Source of the DNA: Aplidium turbinatum
Taxonomy: Eukaryota > Chordata > Ascidiacea > Aplousobranchia > Polyclinidae
Direction: 5' to 3'
NCBI GenBank assembly: GCA_918807975.1
Contig: OU964932.1
Coordinates: 12,617,501-12,681,500 of the forward strand
Length of the DNA stretch: 64,000 nucleotides
Under the pieces are notes generated by a model. That model ran no database searches. It was given only the letters and a program-made list of their open reading frames with translations, and had not been told where the DNA came from. Positions 48,352-57,422 of this stretch are shown in pieces. A program made the position numbers and the translations under genes. Every line of letters begins with the position of its first letter. Positions within the stretch are counted from its first letter, which is position 1.

Positions 48352-48777
48352 GACAGTGTTGCACTGGGTAGCCACTTTAACAAGTCGAAATTCTGCCACT
48401 GCGAATGACTACAATGCAACCGCCAACCAATCAGAACATGTTATAAGAGGCTACTGTCCAATTGTGACCCTTCTAGCACTCATCCAGAGAGTTAATGCTT
48501 GTTTTGAACTTTATTTAGTAATTACAGAAGAAAAAGAGCAATAGCAGTGGTGGGAATCGAACCCGCATCAATGAAATGACTACTTTCTAGCCCTAACTCT
48601 AACCCCTAAGCCAACCAGCTGACAAAAAATCCATCACTTAATTTGCTTTCTATCATCTTCTTTTCGCCATTTTTTACGTCACTTAAACCGTAGCTTATGA
48701 TTGGTTGGCGGTTTCATTCTAGTCAAGTTTAGTGGCAGAATTTCGACTTGTTAAAGTGGCTACCAGTTGCACTGTTG
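48352..48777. mobile_element. Foldback MITE with a tRNA-like core
   Basis: Arms of about 100 bp: GTAGCCACTTTAACAAGTCG and AACCGCCAACCAATCA on the left, TGATTGGTTGGCGGTT and CGACTTGTTAAAGTGGCTAC on the right. Between them the minus strand carries a pol III-like unit: CAGCTGGTTGGCTTAGGGG (A box-like) and GCGGGTTCGATTCCCACCA (perfect B box), 48544-48625. Confidence 0.75.
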
Positions 48778-48928
48778 CTCCGTTTGTTAGGTTTGTAGTA
48801 GTCTAGCACTAGTTGCAAACTTGCAACCAGTGGTGCCACGGCGTGTGTTATAGCACAAGATCTTGTGCTTTCCTATCGATTTTTGTCTAAATCTTGTGTT
48901 TTTTAATCAAAGTCAAATTAACCGTTGC

Positions 48929-49659
48929 CAGGCTTGCCAGATTGGCCCTTTTGGGACCAAATTTTTGAAATTTGGCTTTTTTTAGAGGTAGTTGGCCCCA
49001 AAAGAAATTATTTGGCCCTTTGTTTTCAATATTTGGCTCTTTTTGGAAGCAGTTGGCACATACTATAAATGTCTTTCGGAAATTGAGACTGAAAAGTGTT
49101 ATTACGATTTTTTAGACAGTGTTTATGTTTTGTTTTATTATCTTTATCCTGCATTGCGGGAAAGCGGACTTGAGCGCTATGCATTGGTGTAGGCCTTCCG
49201 ACGTAGCCTACACCTGACCCACGCTGCAGCCGACTGCAATGTCTGTTTCCGGTTGTCTACTCTACTTATGACTTTAATTTGCTACTACCCATTACTCAAA
49301 ATCAATCACTGGGTAGAGGCAATTATCGTACAATTTCTTGCCCAGAGAAACAACAGCAAGTGCGGGTGGCTGGAGTTTAACATGCAGGCTCTCGACTGCG
49401 AGCCCAACGCGCCAACTACTCGGCCACTGCCGCCGAGTGCTTATGCCAATGCCAAAGATTCGAGTAGAAAATGAAGATTTGGAATTGTTCTTGTAGAATG
49501 TAGACTGTGTTGTTGTAACGTTATTGACATTTTTATCGTTATTATGTTTTATTAGCAACGTTATTAACATTATTGAACAATTTGGCTCTTTTTTACCCAG
49601 TTTGACCCTTTTTTCGACATTGTTTGGCTCTTTTTCTCAAAAGCTGTCTGACAACCCTG
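48929..49659. mobile_element. hAT-type element nested in 48828-50381
   Basis: CAGGCTTGCCAGATTGGCCC and GTCTGACAACCCTG with the perfect duplication ACCGTTGC (48921-48928, 49660-49667). TTTGGCTCTTTTT-type blocks recur near both ends. It carries an SINE-like copy (49139-49333) and a tRNA-like stretch on the minus strand (about 49375-49440). Confidence 0.82.
49139..49333 (+). mobile_element. SINE-like repeat, copy 2
   Basis: Same family as 30090-30275: TATCCTGCATTGCGGGAAAG ... ATCACTGGGTAGAGGCAATT. A third, shorter copy is at 49878-49993. Confidence 0.75.
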
Positions 49660-49877
49660 ACCGTTGCTACCATGGTTTGAGTTTGGTAGAGAATTAAGGA
49701 CTGGCACTAAAAGTTTTTGGTGACTAGGTTTCTGGTAGCCTACCGTACTTAGGCATATTGACCAATTTTACACATTGAGTTATCAAGCCTGACAAGATTA
49801 GCTAAAAATTTGATCAGAAGAGAGTACGATATGTGCTCGTTGCTAGACTCAGAGGTTGTTTGTTTTTTTGTTTTTCA

Positions 49878-49993
49878 TATCTTTATCCTGCATTGCGGGA
49901 AAGCAGATTTGAGCGCTATGCATCGGTGTACGCCTTCCGATGTACACCTGACCCACGCTGCAGCCGACTGCAATGTCTGTTTCCGGTTGTCTG
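49878..49993 (+). mobile_element. SINE-like repeat, copy 3 (short)
   Basis: TATCCTGCATTGCGGGAAAG to TGTTTCCGGTTGTCTG, lacking the last part of the family. Confidence 0.7.
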
Positions 49994-51289
49994 TTGTGTT
50001 GCGAGATAACAAGAGCAGCGAAAAGAGTAGCTTCCATCAGCATCAAATAATGACAATCATTTACCAAGTTCCAAAACAAAAAAGTGATATAAATAGCATT
50101 TTAATCGTCAATGGTTGAATAATCCTGATTTTAAAAGTTCGATACAAGAAGACAAAACCGATCAATATGTCGCCTTTTGTAAGATTTGTGATATTAAATT
50201 AAAGACCACGAATTGAAAGTGAACAGTGATTTAGTAAGCCTGAATCTTCTCTAAACTGTTGATTTCAGAGTCATGTTATTCTTCAAATTGGCACAAAATG
50301 GGTCGCAAAGGTTCAATTTTGCAACCTTGTGCTTTTGTATACAAATCTTGTGCTTTTTCCAAATTTGCTGTGGCAGCATTGGTTGCAACTTGCAATGTTC
50401 ATCTGATGAAAGTGAAAAAAAGCAAAACAGGTTGATTTATTGCTTCACTGCCCTTCCGCGCATTATGACAATGCGCATCCTCATCACGAATAACATATAA
50501 AATAAAATTTACAAAGTTACATAGTCTACTGCAGTGCGGTTGAAGGAAATAAAAAATTACACACATTCTTTTGAAGATTGCCCAAAGATGTGTGAGCAGT
50601 TACTTTCCACATTAACTTAGGTAAAAACTTTCAACATTAAACATAAATTCGAAGCAGTGGAGACCAACAGAAATTCGAGACAAAATTAAATTAAAGTTTC
50701 GGCATAGTCATATTGTGCGAAACCTCAGTGAAGCAATAAATCAACAGTTTGTTATTGCTTTTACATTTATCAGATGAACGTTCTAGTGCTAGAAACGATG
50801 ATTATCCTGATGAACAGCCAAGCTTTTCAGTATTCAGTTCAAACAACTATATTTAACAAATAGTAGACAATTTTTGAGTAATAAACATATAATATTATTG
50901 TCAAAATAAGTTGTACCAAACTGAAAAAATAACTTAAGAAACACCACAATAAATATATAAATGTAACTGCCTACTTTTGCATTTCTGCTTTTGTGGCCTA
51001 CGCTTCAGAAAAAAAGTGTATTCCCAAAGAATACCAAGTCCTTTCAGCAGCGTTATTCATATAATCACTCACTGGGAATGACATTGTCATTGACGCTTGA
51101 GCTGAAATGCAACAGCCCTCGCATATGAAGTCCATTCGGCAACGTTATTCATAATCACTGAAATCCAATGAAGCTTATGATGAAGCATATAAAGCTTTTT
51201 CTGGTGGCGTAAATAATTGCGCGTCCCGATGTATAAGGGGACGACATCGGGGGTACGACATTGTCGCCACCCATCGTATGCAATACATT

Positions 51290-51392
51290 TTTACCATAGG
51301 CGCCGACTCCGGGGGAGGCGGAGGGGCGGCGCCCCCCCCCTGCATTTAGCTCGGGGTGGCTGCCCCCCCGCAAATTATTTTTTAAAAAATCC
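51290..51392. repeat. G/C-run repeat fragment
   Basis: TAGGCGCCGACTCCGGGGGA followed by GGCGGCGCCCCCCCCC and GGCTGCCCCCCCGCAAATTA. Same style as the other MITE ends here, but only one end is visible. Confidence 0.4.
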
Positions 51393-51865
51393 TAAAGAAA
51401 ATGTTTCTAAGTTCAAATTTGCGTTAATTTGACCTTCATTGCGGATCGATCTCAATTAAAAGATCTAGCCTACTTGTGGCAAAAAGAGCGCTGCTTCTAA
51501 GATAACAAAAGAAACAGAAGTACGGTAGCTGATAAACGCCAGCATGGTGCCGTTGAAGCATAGTAACAATGATTGAAAAACGTTTTTCTTGATTTCTTCC
51601 GCTTTGTTTTTTCTTGGGAGTGTCAATAACGAGGTGCAGTTTGCTCAGTTTAGTATCTACGCGTATGAGCTAAAGTTCAAAGTGATTAGCCAGGGCTGGA
51701 AAAAATGTTTACCTTCCCGGGAATCTGTTTTCAGCGAAAAAATTTCCCTCGGCTTACAATCTCGATAATGATGTCATAATTACACCGTTTCAGTTTTCCG
51801 GCGAAAAGCTTCAAGCAAAAAATATATTATCTACGGCCATCTGTAGCTGCATTGTTCCAATAAAC

Positions 51866-52798
51866 CAGCATTTCTTAAACTGGGGTAAATTTACCCCTGG
51901 GGGTAAATTTACTCGTTTTGGGGGGTAAATAAGCTATCAATCAAAATATCCACATCAGTTGACGGGACAGAAAAATTGTACCAGCTGTAGGTATTGTAGA
52001 TATCATTTCACCGCTTGAAAGAGATAGCTGGAGATGACCTCAATCAAAACTTGAAGGATGACATCATCAGTCAGCTTCAAAACTTGCAGGAGGAGTTTGG
52101 ACGATATTTTCCCGAAATTAATACTGGCAGCATTTTGATAATAGTAGCGAGAAATCTTTTTTGTATGTAAAGTGAAAGATGTTCCTGAAGCTACGGTATC
52201 CAAGAAGAATTTATACAATTAACAAACAATTCTTTTGCAAAAGATGAGTTTCACTCTTGCAACTTAGAAAATATTTGGGTTAATATATAACATTGCTATC
52301 CAAGGATAGGTATTCAAGTTCTGAATGTTCTGGTCACGTTTTCTTCAAGTTACCAATGCGAATGCGGCTTCTCTGCATTGCTTACTATCAAATCTAAAAC
52401 AAGAAACCAACTTCATGTTTCTCGGCAGCCAAGAAACATATCGTTGATTGGATAGTCTGAATGGCTAGCGTGGAAGCTACACCGTTATGGTTAGCGAATC
52501 GCAGCTGCTCGCTGTACTAGCGAGTGCTCAGCCTTGTGCTGATAGCCAGGAAGAACGCCCCTCTCTTCACAAACCAACTACATGTTGAATCCTATGTATG
52601 TTGTGTATTATCTCCTACTTTGCCAGACATTGAACAACTCGTTGCCGAAAAGCAAGTCAGCCGTCGCATTGAATATAACTGATAGAATTTGTTACTTTTG
52701 TTTTTTAATAAATGATCACCATTTTATCTATTGGGGGTAAATCTGATATTCACCTTTGTTAAAAGGGTAAAACATACAAAAAAGATTAAGAACCACTG
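51866..52798 (+). mobile_element. hAT element with transposase C-terminal relic
   Basis: CAGCATTTCTTAAACTGGGG and GATTAAGAACCACTG are imperfect inverses; the duplication CAATAAAC is perfect (51858-51865, 52799-52806). On the plus strand from about 52010 the frame reads RDDLNQNLKDDIISQLQNLQ, and near 52340-52440 VTFSSSYQCECGFSALLTIK then SKTRNQLH. This is the C-terminal dimerisation block of hAT (ZBED5/SCAND3-like) transposases. Several stops break the frame; the catalytic part is missing. Confidence 0.83.
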
Positions 52799-53151
52799 CA
52801 ATAAACAGTCTTGGTATCGTATTTTATTCGTAAGCAGGCATGGCACACTGTTTGTGCCTGATGTGCCCATTTTGATCGGAATAAATTGGAACAACAATAG
52901 GCTTAATAAATTAGACGCCACATGCTTACAAATTAGATCCACTGACTCACCGACCACCGCGTGAATGTCATGAAACAATACATCACGACTCACGAGCCGC
53001 TTGTTACGTACTTGACAATAACAACACTTTATGCTCGAACGGGTTGATAGTATGTGCAATGTGCGTGAATAGTATAACCAATTACGAAAAGCGATATAGG
53101 CATATAGCACAAAAAACGGCCAGACGGTGAATGCACAACAAGTTTCGCTGA

Positions 53152-53727
53152 TGTCACGATTTCTTTCTATCTCTTACCAGGAAAAAGACTTGAAAAGGTT
53201 CAATGACGTAGTTTAATGGGTCAAACCAAAAGGCAGTCAATTAAATGTCGAATAATTCTACTAGTGAAATGATAATCTGACTTCTTGAAGAACTTTAACG
53301 AACGGCTCCTCAAATAACTCTAATTTCTGCATCAACTACCAATCCACAACTCATAGCACACCTCTCATAATCAACTCATAATAACCACCATAATAATCAC
53401 CATAATAATCATCATAACACAAACTACACCACTATTTATATAGTTGGTTGTTCAGTCCAGTAACTTCGAGAAGGTGACGTAGTGTTGCATCACACGAACT
53501 CATCGTCGGTCACGTAGCATTGAGATGTAAACAACAGAAGTCTCTAGAATGTCACGTAGGGCCGAAGGTTGTAGAAAACACGTTACATAATACAGATTTT
53601 GTCATCAGAGGTTACTTTAGGTCAATACCCGATAACAACACATCGCTCAAAATTCCATAATGAAAACAACACGGTCGTTGAAGATACAAAGCAAGCCATC
53701 GCGAGGCATTGCACCTTGATTGTGACA
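53152..53727 (-). repeat. LTR (3' in element sense)
   Basis: 576 bp, near-identical to 56038-56587. It contains a short ATAATCACC/ATAATCATC tandem stretch that accounts for the length difference. TATATAGTTGG is the most TATA-like string. Confidence 0.92.
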
Positions 53728-53843
53728 TACGCCCCCCCTTAGAATATTGTTGCAAACAATATAACAACACAATCAATACAAAACACACTACAAAATAATT
53801 AATTACTCAATAATCAATTCTCATAAGTCCATCGTTGCATGAT

Positions 53844-55943
53844 CTACCAACGATAGCTTTTCTCAAAACAATAGTCACGTGTTCGGCGAAAGTCTCCAAC
53901 GTCCTCAACATCTTCAGTGCATTGGCGAGCAAGATGACCCATTTTCCTACATCGGAAACACCTCCTCTCCGGACAGTCCTTGGCGAGATGACCTTCTTTG
54001 TGACAGTTGTAGCAAGCCTTTTCATCAAAAGGGCAGCTCCTGGCTATGTGTCCAATCTCTCCACATCGGTAGCAGTGGTTGTCACGGCAACGTCTGTTTT
54101 CCGAATGTCTGCCGTCAGCAACGCACTCCCTGGCGAAGTGTCCGCGTCTACCGCATCTATAGCAAACTCCAAATGGTCGTCGCCTGCCTCTTCCCCTCGG
54201 TTCTTCGCGCTCATTGTATCCATGACCGTGAGATCGTCGCTGATTATCTGCAGAACAATCTCGAGCAAAGTGACCATTCTTGCCACAAGAATAACAAGTA
54301 ACTTCAGAATCTCTCTCAATAACATTTCCGATTATAAGATCAACTAAAGGATTTTGTAAGCATAATGCTTTCACAGTCCCACTACAATACGGAGTTTCGA
54401 TATATATCCTTGCTAACGGTCCTTGAATTGAAGTGTTATTTATCTTTATCACATGGCCAGTTTTTCCCGTTAACTGATTGTCATTTACTAAATCTCTCCT
54501 CACCATTATACCCGTAGAACCAGAATCACGTAAAACTTTTACCTTTTTGTTTCCAACTGTTCCATCCACTACTGGCAGGTAATCTTCAGGTATTATTTTT
54601 CCGCAAACATCTTCATCCGGTTTCTCCTCCCCAAGCGTGGGTTCAGGAATCATTAACGCACAACCGCATCGATAAACGTCCGTGTCTTCATCTTTTCCAG
54701 ACTGATTGGATCGGGACAACGACTTGTCCTTACATTCCTTCGCTTCGTGTCCTTGCCTATTGCAATGATTGCACCACATCCTCGATTCCTGATGATTTCT
54801 GTTAGTCTTCTTCCGGCAGTTAACAGACTTATGACCCAAACCATTACAATTAAAACAACGTACTTCTCTTGGAACAGCGCCTCCTTTAAAATTATTTGTT
54901 TGCTCTTCGTCATTATCGCATGACAACGTCTCTTCAGTCGACAACTTCTCATCATGAGCAACTAAATACTGTTCCGCCACACTGGCTATTTCTTCTAGAG
55001 TCTTTGGACTTCTCTCCATTAGATAAACAGACAGATCTTTTGAACATGAATCTGTGAATTGTTCCTTAACTATAAGGTTTGCCAATCCGTCCAATGATTG
55101 TTCGGCCCCCGAAAGTTCAAACCATTTTAACAAAAGGTTTCTTAAACGTTCAATAAATTGACCTGGGCTTTCGTGTTTTTCAGGCTTTGCCTCACGGAAT
55201 CTTTGACGGTATCCATGCTCGGTAAAATTGTATTGCTTTAACAGAGCTAACTTCAATCTGTCGTAGTTCATGGCTTCTTCTTGCGAAAGTCTTGAATATA
55301 CATCAAGAGCTTGTCCCGATAATAACATGCTTAGCTGGGTAGCCCACGTCGACTTCTCCAATTTGGCTATTGTAGCATATCTTTCAAATCTTAACAAATA
55401 ACTATCCAACTCATCTTTTTCTTCAACAAATGATGGCAAATCTGGACGTCTAACTTGCGCCACAATAACATCTCGAGCATTATCATTAGTAGAATTAGAT
55501 CGCTCACCAATATCCAGCTTTTGTCTTTCTAATTCAAGTTTTAACTTTTCCAATTCATATTGCGCTCTTCTTTCTTCAGCTTCTGCTTCGCGCTGCGCTT
55601 GTTTCTCTTCAGCTTCTCGTTGAGCTTGTTTTTCTTCAGCTTCGCGCTGCGCCCGCTTCTCCTCTGCTTCAGCTTCAAGTTGTGCTCGCTTTTCCTCAGC
55701 TTCAAGTTGTGCAGCTTCAGCCTCACGCTGTGCTCGTTTTTCTTCAGCTTCAAGTTCTGCTTTCCTTATTTCACGAGCAGCTCTTCTATCTTCTCTTTCG
55801 TCAGCTTCTCGCTGAGCTTTTTGGTCCATTATCTTGTGATACTCTTCCATCACAAACTGAGACTTTTCATTACCAGTCAGCCCCATTTGTTCAGCCATGC
55901 TCCCTAAGTCTTCAATCATCTCATGTTTGACAGTATCCGCCAT
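53844..55943 (-). CDS. Gag-protease polyprotein with CNBP-like zinc-knuckle tail
   Basis: Single 699-codon frame of the LTR element. Residues 40-145 form a Glu/Ala/Arg-rich coiled coil of repeated EAEEKRAQRE units. Residues 165-330 are a gag capsid-like region whose second half (YRQRFREAKPEKHESPGQFI) resembles the SCAN-like part of Gmr1-type Ty3/gypsy gag. Two CCHC knuckles follow (363-376, 391-404). Residues about 455-545 look like a retropepsin: DSGST at 473-477 and VDLIIGN near 534-540. Then, where pol would be expected, five more CCHC knuckles (550-563, 594-607, 624-637, 644-657, 662-675) with an RGRGRRR spacer, in the style of cellular CNBP. The protein would assemble on and bind RNA (family inference). 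Start codon lies about 75 bp after the primer site. Confidence 0.9.
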   Translation of the reverse strand: MADTVKHEMIEDLGSMAEQMGLTGNEKSQFVMEEYHKIMDQKAQREADEREDRRAAREIRKAELEAEEKRAQREAEAAQLEAEEKRAQLEAEAEEKRAQREAEEKQAQREAEEKQAQREAEAEERRAQYELEKLKLELERQKLDIGERSNSTNDNARDVIVAQVRRPDLPSFVEEKDELDSYLLRFERYATIAKLEKSTWATQLSMLLSGQALDVYSRLSQEEAMNYDRLKLALLKQYNFTEHGYRQRFREAKPEKHESPGQFIERLRNLLLKWFELSGAEQSLDGLANLIVKEQFTDSCSKDLSVYLMERSPKTLEEIASVAEQYLVAHDEKLSTEETLSCDNDEEQTNNFKGGAVPREVRCFNCNGLGHKSVNCRKKTNRNHQESRMWCNHCNRQGHEAKECKDKSLSRSNQSGKDEDTDVYRCGCALMIPEPTLGEEKPDEDVCGKIIPEDYLPVVDGTVGNKKVKVLRDSGSTGIMVRRDLVNDNQLTGKTGHVIKINNTSIQGPLARIYIETPYCSGTVKALCLQNPLVDLIIGNVIERDSEVTCYSCGKNGHFARDCSADNQRRSHGHGYNEREEPRGRGRRRPFGVCYRCGRRGHFARECVADGRHSENRRCRDNHCYRCGEIGHIARSCPFDEKACYNCHKEGHLAKDCPERRCFRCRKMGHLARQCTEDVEDVGDFRRTRDYCFEKSYRW

Positions 55944-56016
55944 CTTGACATTAATTTATTATTCTTTCAATAAATCTTCGGTATTCTTCGGTTTTTCGGT
56001 TAAATTTTTTCGGTTT

Positions 56017-56034
56017 GTCCCGGACGAGCCCCCA
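56017..56034 (-). promoter_or_regulatory. tRNA-Pro primer binding site
   Basis: Minus strand TGGGGGCTCGTCCGGGAC, three bases after the LTR. It differs by one base from the classic 18-nt proline-tRNA primer site of gammaretroviruses. Confidence 0.88.
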
Positions 56035-56037
56035 GAA

Positions 56038-56587
56038 TGTCACGATTTCTTTCTATCTCTTACCAGGAAAAAGACTTGAAAAGGTTCAATGACGTAGTTT
56101 AATGGGTCAAACCGAAAGGCAGTCAATTAAATGTCGAATAATTCTACTAGTGAAATGATAATCTGACTTCTTGAAGAACTTTAACGAACGGCTCCTCAAA
56201 TAACTCTAATTTCTGCATCAACTACCAATCCACAACTCATAGCACACCTCTCATAATCACCATAATAATCATCATAACACAAACTACACCACTATTTATA
56301 TAGTTGGTTGTTCAGTCCAGTAACTTCGAGAAGGTGACGTAGTGTTGCATCACACGAACTCATCGTCGGTCACGTAGCATTGAGATTTAAACAACAGCAG
56401 TCTCTAGAATGTCACGTAGGGCCGAAGGTTGTAGAAAACACGTTACATAATACAGATTTCGTCATCAGAGGTTACTTTAGGTCAATACCCGATAACAACA
56501 CATCGCTCAAAATTCCATAATGAAAACAACACGCTCGTTGAAGATACAAAGCAAGCCATCGCGAGGCATTGCACCTTGATTGTGACA
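56038..56587 (-). repeat. LTR (5' in element sense)
   Basis: 550 bp, directly repeated at 53152-53727. GCTGA follows at 56588-56592. Confidence 0.92.
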
Positions 56588-56592
56588 GCTGA

Positions 56593-57422
56593 GAACACAA
56601 GACATTGCGAAAATTACTTTTGTAACCTACAAAACAACCAGTCCACTATACGAAGAATAACGAAACGCATTAATTAATTTGACAACAAAATCAAAAGCAG
56701 CTGTTTTTGAAAATCAAAGAAACCGCAAGCAAGTTTTGCCTATGCGAAATTACTACAAATACATTACCAGGACATAAAAGATAGTGACGATTTCTTGTTG
56801 TTTGGTCTATCTACCGCAGCAGACACTTTGTACATTTTCGAGCGAACTTCATTAGTAGGCTACTAAAATGCCATGGTTTTCCTTTGAAATGTAGATTAAG
56901 AGCCTGTTTCACGATGCTGTTACACTTATGTGTGGCCCATTCCATTGAATGAGTAGCTCGTCGCTAATATCTTTATTTTATTTTTTATTTATGGATATTT
57001 TTGTATCTCCGCAAACACTTCAAATTGTTTCAATGACACTTTCAAATTTCCATGCTTTTTACAACGCTTTCGGGCGGACTACTGCAATATACTTGTGCAA
57101 TTTAGCTAAACGTACAAGTTGGAGGTCGTAAATACGCAGTGATACGAATCAGTGTCGGAACTGCAAATGTGTCAGCAAATTACGATGATGGTGAATGAAA
57201 GGCGTTAGTAACGTGATTTTTATGGTAAAAATTTCCCGCAAACCTACAGATTTCCCGGGAATGTCATTCCCGGATTCCCTATTTATTATGTAAAAAGCAA
57301 GATTGCTTACCAGTTTAACTCACTAACAAAGATGGATAGCCTTGTTTGCTTATAAATCTTCTTTGTTTCAATGTTATAGAAAATTTGTAATGTTTTTTTA
57401 GCAGATGTAAAATAGTTAAACA
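56593..57422. other. Upstream region of CPSF2
   Basis: About 830 bp between the LTR element and the CPSF2 start codon. It should hold the promoter and leader; no core element is certain. A patch at 57225-57290 (TTTCCCGGGAATGTCATTCC) resembles 51700-51760 and may be a repeat. Confidence 0.4.

Larger units (their letters stand above)
48828..50381. mobile_element. hAT-type element with a nested hAT element
   Basis: CAGTGGTGCCACGGC and GCTGTGGCAGCATTG are imperfect inverses. Flanks CTTGCAAC and GTTGCAAC match at 7 of 8. TTGTGCTTT blocks lie near both ends. Around 50110-50205 the plus strand reads DQYVAFCKICDIKLK, which resembles the first half of a BED-type zinc finger and may be a transposase relic. 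Confidence 0.65.
53147..56592 (-). mobile_element. LTR retroelement, gag-protease type, recent
   Basis: Two LTRs (53152-53727 and 56038-56587) bound an interior with one long frame; GCTGA stands on both sides as a 5-bp target duplication. Minus-strand order: LTR, primer site, 699-codon frame, purine-rich tract (TAAGGGGGGGCG, about 53731-53742), LTR. The LTRs start TGTCACA and end TGTGACA-type. By eye they differ by about five substitutions plus one short length difference in 550 bp, so the insertion looks young. Gag and protease point to Ty3/gypsy-like ancestry. The interior looks whole for what it carries but has no reverse transcriptase, RNase H or integrase, so it would depend on a partner element. 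Confidence 0.92.

Noticed and set aside
48544-48625. Possible functional tRNA gene (good B box)
   Set aside because: No closed acceptor stem or clear anticodon arm, and it lies in the loop of a foldback element, so a tRNA-derived relic is likelier.
53835-54347. Plus-strand frame of 170 codons, and others opposite the 699-codon frame
   Set aside because: Shadows of the gag-protease frame, whose zinc-knuckle codons leave the opposite strand open.
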